From: JAQTTT01 sp964565435
GTDB lineage: Archaea; Nanobdellota; Nanobdellia; Tiddalikarchaeales; Tiddalikarchaeaceae
Length of the DNA: 8,242 nucleotides
Reading direction: 5' to 3'
Assembly: GCA_964565435.1 (NCBI GenBank)
Contig: CAZMEY010000033.1
Location: 1-8,242, forward strand
The notes under the pieces are model-generated. The model made no database searches. It was not told the origin of the DNA and saw only the letters and a program-made list of their open reading frames with translations. A program made the translations under genes and the position numbers. Shown piece after piece: positions 1-6,122 of the stretch (within the stretch, counting starts at the first letter, position 1; each line of letters starts with the position of its first letter).

Positions 1-16
1 TGGAAGTGCCATAATA

Positions 17-25
17 TTTTATAAA
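17..25 (+). promoter_or_regulatory. Candidate archaeal TATA box for the operon
   Basis: The string TTTTATAAA lies about 30 nt before the ATG at 52. Archaeal transcription usually starts roughly 25 nt downstream of the TATA centre, so the transcript would begin only a few bases before that ATG. This fits the lack of a clear Shine-Dalgarno sequence there (only TTTTGGG precedes it) and suggests a leaderless or near-leaderless mRNA. AT-rich DNA produces such strings by chance, and no strong BRE element is evident. Confidence 0.4.
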
Positions 26-51
26 CCAGCGGGTATTATATAAGTTTTGGG

Positions 52-2337
52 ATGGAGCACAATTCTTGCAATAATTTTGAAATTGAAGCAGAGGGTTCTG
101 AGAAGATTTTAAAGGTAAATTGCATTGGATGCATTCATTACCCGAGCATTGAAGATTCGGAAGTTTGCATGGAAAATATTATCACTCATTTGACATCCAT
201 TAGTGGGGTTAGCACAATAGTTTTATCATTTGACATGAATTTTGTTTATCCTCCTGACCAGACATTAATGCTTGACGAGCTTGCGCAGTGCTACCTTAAA
301 TTGGAGCAAGAGTATGAAATACTTAAATACCCTGTTTTTGGCAGCCCCATGCTTGCCAAGCAGGGAATTGATGCCTTGGCAGTCATAAAGGATATCTTCC
401 TTAATTATTTCAAAAAAGACCCCCTTAGCGCGTATGTCAGAGCTGTGAGGGCTTATAGGGAGGAGAAAGCAAAGAACAAGGATTATGAAGGGGATTACAA
501 AAAAATCAGCGATTTGCAGCTTGAAAAGCTTCAGGCAATAAAGGATGAAATGTCAAAGACCTCTCTTATCAAAGCTGTTGAAAAAAACCTTGAAGGGTAT
601 AAATTGGGAGATAGGGAATTATACCGCCAATTCTTTGAGCCGTCAATCAAGCCAAATTTCATGTTTACAAGATTAATGATGGAGCCACCCATTAAGGCTA
701 AAGAGATTGACAGCTATAATATAGGAAAATCTGACAAGACAGAGGTGGTTATTTATGATGTGCCTGATGAGGTTGCAAAGAAATATTATATCCATCCTCC
801 TGAGTTTGAATTAAGCGATGAGGAGTATGAACTATTAAACTCTGCTCGTGAGATTTTAGCTAAGCATAAACCCAAGAAAGAGGAGTTCACTGACCCTTCA
901 AGAATGAGGGATATATTTTTCAGGATTAGCAGGGATTTGGTTGAAGAGGTTGCCAAGTCAAGGAATATAAAAGTGTCTTTTGCCAATGCCGAGAAAATCG
1001 CAAGAATGCTTGTCAGATTGACTGTGGGATTTGGCATGATAGAGATATTACTAGAGGATGAAAAGATTGAGGATGTCTATGTCAATGCGCCTATAGGTGC
1101 GTCGCCAATAATCCTTAAACATGCTGATTATGGGGAGTTAAGGACGAATATTATTCCAAATATTAAGGATGCTTTTGGCTGGGCTTCAAGGTTTAGGATG
1201 ATGAGCGGAAGGCCGCTTGATGATGCGAATCCAGTACTTGACACTGAATTGGAAACTCCTGAGTTTAGGTCAAGGGTTAGCATTGTGCAGGAGCCGCTAA
1301 GCCCCAAGGGTTTGACCTTTGTTTTCAGAAGGCATAGGGAGCGCCCATTCACTTTACCATTACTTATTAATTGGAAATCAATTACTCCTTTGGCTGCTGG
1401 ATTGTTGTGGTTCTTGGTTGACGGAGGAAGGACAATGATGGTTGCAGGGACAAGGGGCAGCGGAAAATCAAGCATTTTAGGCTCATTAATGGTGACTATT
1501 ATGAGAAAATTCAGGATTATCAGCGTTGAGGATACTCTTGAATTGCCTATTAATTATCTTAAAAACCTTAATTTCAACCTTGTGAGCATGAAAGTTGGCA
1601 GCGCCTTGGCAAGCTCAAGCAGCGAAATGGATGCAACTGCAGGAATCAGGACAACTTTAAGGCTTGGAGACAGCGCATTGTTTGTTGGAGAGGTTAGAAG
1701 CACTGAAGCGGTTGCGTTATATGAGGCAATGAGGGTTGGAGCATTGGCAAATGTTGTTGCTGGAACAATCCACGGCGACAGCGCTTATGGAGTCTTTGAT
1801 AGGGTTGTTCATGATTTGGGAGTTCCTGTGACTAGTTTTAAGGCAACTGATATAATAATTATTGCCCAAAAAATCAAAACCCCTGATGGGCTTAGCGAAA
1901 TAAGAAGGGTGACTAATATTGTTGAAGTCAGAAAGCATTGGGAAAAAGACCCTTTCTTAGAGAAAGGATTCCTGTCATTAATGACCTATGATGCAAGGGA
2001 GGATAAATTAAAGCCGGAAAGGGCATTAATTGAAGGGCAGAGCGAGGTAATTAAAAGCATTGCTGGAAATGTCAGGGAATGGGCGGGTAAATGGGAGCTT
2101 GTTTGGGATGAAATAATGACTCGTTCAAAAGCTTATGAATTATTGCTAAAATATTCAAAAGATATCAAAAAAAGCGAATTATTGGAAAGCGACTTTGTAG
2201 TCATAGCCAATGATGCTTACCATAGGATTTTTGAAAAGCTCAAAAATGAGCAAGGTTATCCTGAAAGCAAGGATTTGCTTTTCATGTTTGAAGACTGGAT
2301 TAAAGGAGCGGTGAAAAGGTTTGGCAAAACCTATTAA
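52..2337 (+). CDS. Type II/IV secretion system ATPase (GspE/ArlI/TadA-like, archaeal), long form
   Basis: This is a cytoplasmic AAA-like motor ATPase that would power assembly of a type IV filament or a secretion pseudopilus, probably as a hexamer docked on the membrane protein encoded next. Visible motifs, in order: the archaeal pre-ATPase segment near residues 238-275 (PDEVAKKYYIHPPEF, then a helix ending HKP); an ANPVLDTEL segment near 392-400; an RERPFTLP segment near 429-436; Walker A GTRGSGKS at 466-473; Asp box EDTLEL at 493-498; Walker B LFVGEVR with Glu547 at 543-549; and His box GTIHGDS at 571-577. All key residues are intact. About 220 extra residues precede the ArlI-like part, including three cysteines (24, 27, 39), and a C-terminal tail of about 150 residues follows the core. 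At 761 aa it is longer than a typical ArlI of around 550 aa. ATG 52 is the first start after the in-frame TAA at 22-24. Family assignment is secure; the exact subfamily and substrate are not. Confidence 0.95.
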   Translation: MEHNSCNNFEIEAEGSEKILKVNCIGCIHYPSIEDSEVCMENIITHLTSISGVSTIVLSFDMNFVYPPDQTLMLDELAQCYLKLEQEYEILKYPVFGSPMLAKQGIDALAVIKDIFLNYFKKDPLSAYVRAVRAYREEKAKNKDYEGDYKKISDLQLEKLQAIKDEMSKTSLIKAVEKNLEGYKLGDRELYRQFFEPSIKPNFMFTRLMMEPPIKAKEIDSYNIGKSDKTEVVIYDVPDEVAKKYYIHPPEFELSDEEYELLNSAREILAKHKPKKEEFTDPSRMRDIFFRISRDLVEEVAKSRNIKVSFANAEKIARMLVRLTVGFGMIEILLEDEKIEDVYVNAPIGASPIILKHADYGELRTNIIPNIKDAFGWASRFRMMSGRPLDDANPVLDTELETPEFRSRVSIVQEPLSPKGLTFVFRRHRERPFTLPLLINWKSITPLAAGLLWFLVDGGRTMMVAGTRGSGKSSILGSLMVTIMRKFRIISVEDTLELPINYLKNLNFNLVSMKVGSALASSSSEMDATAGIRTTLRLGDSALFVGEVRSTEAVALYEAMRVGALANVVAGTIHGDSAYGVFDRVVHDLGVPVTSFKATDIIIIAQKIKTPDGLSEIRRVTNIVEVRKHWEKDPFLEKGFLSLMTYDAREDKLKPERALIEGQSEVIKSIAGNVREWAGKWELVWDEIMTRSKAYELLLKYSKDIKKSELLESDFVVIANDAYHRIFEKLKNEQGYPESKDLLFMFEDWIKGAVKRFGKTY
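121..168 (+). other. N-terminal cysteine triad of the ATPase (C-X2-C-X11-C)
   Basis: Cys24, Cys27 and Cys39 of the ATPase lie in a short segment reading NCIGCIHYPSIEDSEVC. In a cytoplasmic protein this spacing suggests a metal-binding or structural site rather than disulfides. A fourth ligand could be Cys6 or His29. The role is inferred from spacing only. Confidence 0.5.
2310..2314 (+). promoter_or_regulatory. GGTGA ribosome-binding site deciding the TTG start of the platform gene
   Basis: GGTGA lies 6 nt before the TTG at 2321 and matches the archaeal anti-Shine-Dalgarno end (AUCACCUCC). A second match, GGAG at 2305-2308, lies further upstream. The in-frame TGA at 2312-2314 rules out any earlier start, and the next in-frame ATG (residue 82) would remove the whole N-terminal region. 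TTG 2321 is therefore the best start. Confidence 0.65.
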
Positions 2338-4366
2338 TAAATTGACAAGGGAGGATTTGAGAAAAGAAGCCAATGAGCAGTTCTCCAATGACAGCTATGA
2401 ATATCTTGAATTTGTGAAAGAAAAGGTTGAAAGAAAGGGCTGGTATGAGAAAGCGTGCAAATCAGCGGGCAAGATTTTTTCATTTAAATTAACAAAGAAA
2501 GAGGAGGAAAAGCTGCAATTAAGCATTAGGAGATCCGATTTAAATGTAACTCCTTCAGAGGTTTCGGGATTCAGCATGATAGTACTCCTTTTTGGTGTTG
2601 TTTTTTCCCTTATAGCAATAGTTATATCAACATCATTGATAACATTATTATTGCTTCCATTGTCATTTTATGGCTACACTTACATAAAGAATTATCCAGA
2701 AAACCTGTCAAAGAAAAAAAGGATGGAGGAAAGCAGCGAAGCAGTCCTTTCAATACTTTACATTGTAACTTATATGCGCCACACCCCGAATCTTGAAGGC
2801 GCAATCAAGTTCGCTGCTGATAACCTGTCAAGCCAGTTAGGCAATGATTTCAAGCAAATACTTTGGGATATCCAGACAAAAAAATACAGAGACATCTTTG
2901 ATTCAATCAATAATTTCCTACTTGACTGGACTGAAGAAAGCAACGGCTTTGTTGAAAGCATGGGATTAATCATGAGCGCTTTAAGCCAGTCTGATGAAAA
3001 GAGAAGGGATGAAACCTTAGACATGGCTGTTGACACAATACTTAACAGGACCTATGATTCAATGGTTGTATACGCAAACAATTTAAGGACTCCAGTGCAG
3101 GCAGTAAGCCTTTTAGGAATAACCCTTCCAATATTAGGATTGGTAATGCTTCCAATGGTCAGCGCCTTCTTATCAGACTTAATAACAACCGATATGATAT
3201 TCGTTTTTTATGATATAATACTTCCAGTAATAGTTTTTTTCAGCATAAACACTGTTTTATCCAAAAGGCCTGCAGGTTTTGCAATACCCAATGTTGACAC
3301 CCACCCGGATGTTCCCAAAAAAAACCAATTCTTCCTAATGAATAATGGAAAAAGGGTTTATTTTAATATATTCATAGTGCCAGTAATTGTGCTAATAATA
3401 TTCTCCTCATTGTATATTTTCTATATTCTTGGGGCTCAAGGCATGCCTCCAAGCAGGGATGACATCTTCGGAAGCTTGACAATAATAATAGGCATAGCTT
3501 TGGCTATAATTTCATATTTTTATTTTTCTAGCTTCCAAAAAACCAAAATTAGGAATAATATTGCCAAAGTTGAGGATGAATTCTCTAACGCTTCGCAAGT
3601 GCTAAGCAATATATTAAGCGAGGGAAAGCCTGTTGAAATCGCAATCGTGAAAGCCGGCGAAAAGCTAAAATCCAGCGCAATAAGGGATTTTTTTGAAACA
3701 ATTGAAAGCAACATAAAAAACTTAGGGTTAAGCATTAAAAGCGCAATCTTTGACGAAAAAGAAGGAGCCCTTAAACTCTACCCGTCAATGCTGGTCAAAA
3801 GCATCATGAAAATACTTGTATCAACAAGTGAAGAATCCACAATGGCTGCAAGCATAAGCATGTCAAACATAGGAAGATACACCAAATCCGTGCACTCAAT
3901 CAACGAAAAAATCAAGGACATTTTAAGCGACACAATAAGCAGCGTAAAATTTCAAGCCAATTTCATAGCCCCATTAATCACTGGAGTTGTCATGGGATTA
4001 TCCACAATGATATTTTTAATAATCAATAATTTAAGCGACCAGTTAAGCTCAATCTCCGGCTCAAGCTCAGGGCTTAGCGGAACAACAGGCATGAACCTTG
4101 ACTTTGTGCTCGGATTCCTGAACATGAGCACTGACATAAAAATATGGGCTTTCCAGCCAATAGTTGGAATTTACTTGATAGAAGTAGTATTATTAATGGT
4201 TTATTTAATCAACAAGGTTGAATATGCAGGGGATAATATTTATTTCATGAACAGCGCATCAAAAACATTAATAATGTCTGTTGTGCTATACTTAATCATT
4301 GTGTCAATAACAACCTTGATATTCACAGGACTCGCAGGAGTTGCAGCAATGGTGAGCGTCGGATGA
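2321..4366 (+). CDS. Type II secretion system F family membrane platform protein (ArlJ/TadC-like), two fused T2SSF units
   Basis: This is the polytopic membrane platform on which the ATPase acts and from which pilin-like subunits would be polymerised. I read about nine membrane helices: roughly 84-103, 104-122, 262-285, 293-312, 346-370, 384-403, 547-568, 609-630 and 648-673. They arrange as two repeats of the T2SSF plan, a helical hairpin, a large helical cytoplasmic domain (about 124-260 and 404-546), then more helices. The segment LRTPVQAVSLLGITLPILGL at 256-275 is typical of archaeal ArlJ/TadC proteins. A charged cytoplasmic stretch fills residues 1-80. A Ser/Gly-rich loop near 575-590 is predicted to face outside. 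The gene overlaps the ATPase gene by 17 nt and starts with TTG, which implies translational coupling. Family call is strong; topology is by eye. Confidence 0.92.
   Translation: MAKPINKLTREDLRKEANEQFSNDSYEYLEFVKEKVERKGWYEKACKSAGKIFSFKLTKKEEEKLQLSIRRSDLNVTPSEVSGFSMIVLLFGVVFSLIAIVISTSLITLLLLPLSFYGYTYIKNYPENLSKKKRMEESSEAVLSILYIVTYMRHTPNLEGAIKFAADNLSSQLGNDFKQILWDIQTKKYRDIFDSINNFLLDWTEESNGFVESMGLIMSALSQSDEKRRDETLDMAVDTILNRTYDSMVVYANNLRTPVQAVSLLGITLPILGLVMLPMVSAFLSDLITTDMIFVFYDIILPVIVFFSINTVLSKRPAGFAIPNVDTHPDVPKKNQFFLMNNGKRVYFNIFIVPVIVLIIFSSLYIFYILGAQGMPPSRDDIFGSLTIIIGIALAIISYFYFSSFQKTKIRNNIAKVEDEFSNASQVLSNILSEGKPVEIAIVKAGEKLKSSAIRDFFETIESNIKNLGLSIKSAIFDEKEGALKLYPSMLVKSIMKILVSTSEESTMAASISMSNIGRYTKSVHSINEKIKDILSDTISSVKFQANFIAPLITGVVMGLSTMIFLIINNLSDQLSSISGSSSGLSGTTGMNLDFVLGFLNMSTDIKIWAFQPIVGIYLIEVVLLMVYLINKVEYAGDNIYFMNSASKTLIMSVVLYLIIVSITTLIFTGLAGVAAMVSVG
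4351..4356 (+). promoter_or_regulatory. GGTGAG ribosome-binding site for the cysteine-rich class III signal protein
   Basis: GGTGAG lies 6 nt before the ATG at 4363, inside the last codons of the platform gene. It has the same core and spacing as the site before the platform gene, and supports a start at this ATG with the very short MKA leader. No ATG, GTG or TTG occurs in frame for about 90 nt upstream. Confidence 0.65.
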
Positions 4367-5973
4367 AAGCCCAGCTCGCATTTGAAGACTTCATAATAGG
4401 ATTTTTGATGTTCTTTGCCTTGGCATCAACTGTTTTTTTATTTATCAATAATGGGGGTGGAATAGGGATAGATTTCTTCAACACTACAATCTACCAAGAA
4501 GACAAATTCCAGCTAGATTTTGTTTACTTAACAATCTATGAAAATGAGCAAGCTGACACTTCAAAATATGATTGGGATGAAAACAGCCTATCACTTAATT
4601 TTTCTTTTAGAAGAACCAACCTTCCAGCAGGGGATTATTTGGCAAAATATTCCAACATGCCTGTTAATATAACAATTTCTTGGCAAAACTTCACAGCAGA
4701 GGAAGGGTTAAACGCAATGAATTACACTTACACTTATTTATACACTTACAGGGTTTCAGAGAATGATTATTCGCAGAGCGAAAACGCGCTAAGAGGGGAA
4801 GAATACAATGTATCAAAAACATTGACAGATATTAATGCAGGATTCATATCATTGAAAAGAGCTGGATGCAAATCAAATATAACTTTCCGCGTTGATATAG
4901 TATCAGAATACTTCTCTGAGACAGCGCTTAAAAATAATGAATACATTATTCCACTTGATTTTTGCTTTTATGAGCCAATTGATTTATCACTTGATATGGC
5001 TTGCATACCAAGCACTCCAGAATCAAGCGCCTGCAAAAACCCAATAACTTATGATGAATCAATAAATTATCCTCGCTTATTGCCAAGCTCCGCCCAATTG
5101 AGGTGCTGGAGCACACAAGAAGGATGCAATGCAGGATGTCAATATTCAGCAAAGACTACAAACACTGGCTATACCTCAAGATGCCATGAATCAAGCGCTG
5201 CGACAACAACTTATTACACTTTCTCAGAAGCCTGCTCAGCTGACGGCTCAGGCAATTGTTTCATGCCACTCACTCAAGGAAGCTACAATACTCAGCAATC
5301 AAAAGGAGCGCTATGCGATGGAGGATGCACTGGGAGCATCCAATGCTTTGGGCAGAATTGGTGGGATTGTGCAGTAACTTTTAATACCTTCTGTAATTGG
5401 CAAGCAGTATTTTTATTCTCTGGCGAATGCTACAATAAACCTTTGGCATCATGCAGCCAAGCTCAAGTCCAAGGGTCATGCCCATCAAATTTAGGATGCT
5501 CATGGACTGCTCCAAAATACCAATACAATGCATCAAATCCTGTCCAAGGATATGAAGATTTTCAAGAATGCGAGTGGCAGGATGACAACTTTAATCCCAG
5601 CGAATATAATCCTTACATTATAAAAGTAAAATTATCCTCATTGGCTAACCAGGGAAGAACACTGGATTTTAGGATAAAAGCCAACATGACTTTGCCAGAC
5701 CAAGAGGTTGAATTAACTATTACAAAAGCATATATTTACACATTATCCCCTTTCCAAATACAAAATGTTGGAGGATTATCATCAACAACCCTTAGCCCAA
5801 GTTCTTTTAGGGAGATAATCATTGATTTAAGAGATATAAAAATAGGAGAAGAAAGCATTGAATGGAGAAGATGCGACAATCAAAATTTAAAAATAATCGC
5901 AGAATCCTACGGAATCAATGAAAATGACTATTCAAACAATATCATCTCATCAAATATTGGGTGGTGCATATGA
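4363..5973 (+). CDS. Cysteine-rich extracytoplasmic protein with class III (archaeal pilin/archaellin-type) signal peptide
   Basis: I do not recognise the protein as a whole. Its start, MKAQLAFEDF followed by a hydrophobic helix at 10-29, matches the archaeal class III signal pattern K-[GA]-Q-x-x-x-E. Cleavage by a PibD/ArlK/EppA-type peptidase would fall between Ala3 and Gln4, with Glu8 at mature position +5. Residues 40-200 look like beta-rich extracellular sequence with seven N-glycosylation sequons (nine in the whole protein, for example N40, N102, N120, N441). All 22 cysteines lie at or after residue 169, with 19 between 201 and 403, so disulfides outside the cell are likely. Residues 415-536 resemble a compact beta domain, with a late segment, IIAESYGINENDYSNN, reminiscent of CARDB/Ig-like adhesion domains. 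At 536 aa it is far larger than a normal major pilin, so a tip or minor subunit, adhesin or exported cargo is more likely. ATGA overlap with the platform gene ties it to the machine. Confidence 0.85.
   Translation: MKAQLAFEDFIIGFLMFFALASTVFLFINNGGGIGIDFFNTTIYQEDKFQLDFVYLTIYENEQADTSKYDWDENSLSLNFSFRRTNLPAGDYLAKYSNMPVNITISWQNFTAEEGLNAMNYTYTYLYTYRVSENDYSQSENALRGEEYNVSKTLTDINAGFISLKRAGCKSNITFRVDIVSEYFSETALKNNEYIIPLDFCFYEPIDLSLDMACIPSTPESSACKNPITYDESINYPRLLPSSAQLRCWSTQEGCNAGCQYSAKTTNTGYTSRCHESSAATTTYYTFSEACSADGSGNCFMPLTQGSYNTQQSKGALCDGGCTGSIQCFGQNWWDCAVTFNTFCNWQAVFLFSGECYNKPLASCSQAQVQGSCPSNLGCSWTAPKYQYNASNPVQGYEDFQECEWQDDNFNPSEYNPYIIKVKLSSLANQGRTLDFRIKANMTLPDQEVELTITKAYIYTLSPFQIQNVGGLSSTTLSPSSFREIIIDLRDIKIGEESIEWRRCDNQNLKIIAESYGINENDYSNNIISSNIGWCI
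5392..5505 (+). other. C-x-W cysteine module inside the class III signal protein
   Basis: Residues 344-381 run from CNW to GCSW with cysteines at 344, 356, 364, 373 and 379. The spacing resembles short disulfide modules of the C-x-W...C...C...C...GC-x-W type, which I recall from large surface proteins of uncultured prokaryotes. Only one clear copy is present. Other C-x-W-like spots (ECEW at 402-405, RCWS at 247-250) do not keep the spacing. Confidence 0.4.
5959..5964 (+). promoter_or_regulatory. GGGTGG ribosome-binding site for the 50-aa membrane peptide
   Basis: GGGTGG lies 5 nt before the ATG at 5970, within the end of the upstream gene. It is a fair match to the archaeal GGTGA/GGAGG consensus and supports translation of the small gene that follows. 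Confidence 0.5.
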
Positions 5974-6122
5974 GGATTAGTGTCACAACAATGCTGATAA
6001 TTGCAGGAATAATAGGCATAGCTCTGCTTGCAGGATTAATAATAAGATACTCTGATTTCGGCGCAGACTTTGCCCAAGACTTTGCTCAAATGGCTGAAAA
6101 ACTATTCGGAGGAATGCTATAA
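5970..6122 (+). CDS. Small single-helix membrane peptide (50 aa), possible small pilin-like subunit
   Basis: A 50-residue reading frame sits exactly between two larger genes. It overlaps the upstream stop in an ATGA, and its own TAA directly abuts the next ATG. The protein starts MRISVTTM, has a hydrophobic helix at about 8-25 rich in Ile, Ala, Gly and Leu, then Arg26, then a short amphipathic tail (27-50) with a hydrophobic stripe F30/F34/F38/M41/L45. DFAQ occurs twice in tandem at 33-40. I recognise no family. The plan of one helix followed by a short amphipathic helix recalls bacterial Flp pilins, which pair with TadA/TadC-type motors, but no prepilin cleavage motif (KGQ or G-x4-EY) is present. 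Alternatives are an assembly accessory peptide or a membrane anchor for its neighbours. Its exact fit between genes and its ribosome-binding site argue that it is real. Confidence 0.75.
   Translation: MRISVTTMLIIAGIIGIALLAGLIIRYSDFGADFAQDFAQMAEKLFGGML
6066..6089 (+). repeat. Tandem 12-bp repeat encoding DFAQ-DFAQ
   Basis: GACTTTGCCCAA is followed at once by GACTTTGCTCAA. The single mismatch is silent. The repeat lies in the small membrane peptide gene and keeps the reading frame, which looks like an in-frame duplication that extended an amphipathic helix. Confidence 0.85.
6108..6113 (+). promoter_or_regulatory. GGAGGA ribosome-binding site for the 410-aa protein
   Basis: GGAGGA lies 9 nt before the ATG at 6123, inside the last codons of the 50-aa gene. 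It is the strongest Shine-Dalgarno match in the window. Confidence 0.75.

Noticed and set aside
34..43. TATTATATAA as the operon TATA box.
   Set aside because: It ends only 8 nt before the start codon, so transcription from it would begin inside the ATPase gene.
786..1938. Several minus-strand frames of 70-115 codons opposite the ATPase gene.
   Set aside because: They lie opposite intact, motif-bearing ATPase sequence and show no protein-family features. They are antisense shadows.
52..4366. Reading the first two genes as the archaellum genes arlI and arlJ.
   Set aside because: Both proteins are longer than typical archaellum versions, and no archaellin, ArlH or other archaellum accessory gene is adjacent, so the specific symbols are not justified.
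5129..5377. An 82-codon frame on the + strand inside the class III signal protein gene, Gln/Leu-rich.
   Set aside because: It lies wholly within a strong gene in another frame, has no ribosome-binding site, and its composition follows from the Ser/Thr/Gln/Cys-rich codons of the real gene.
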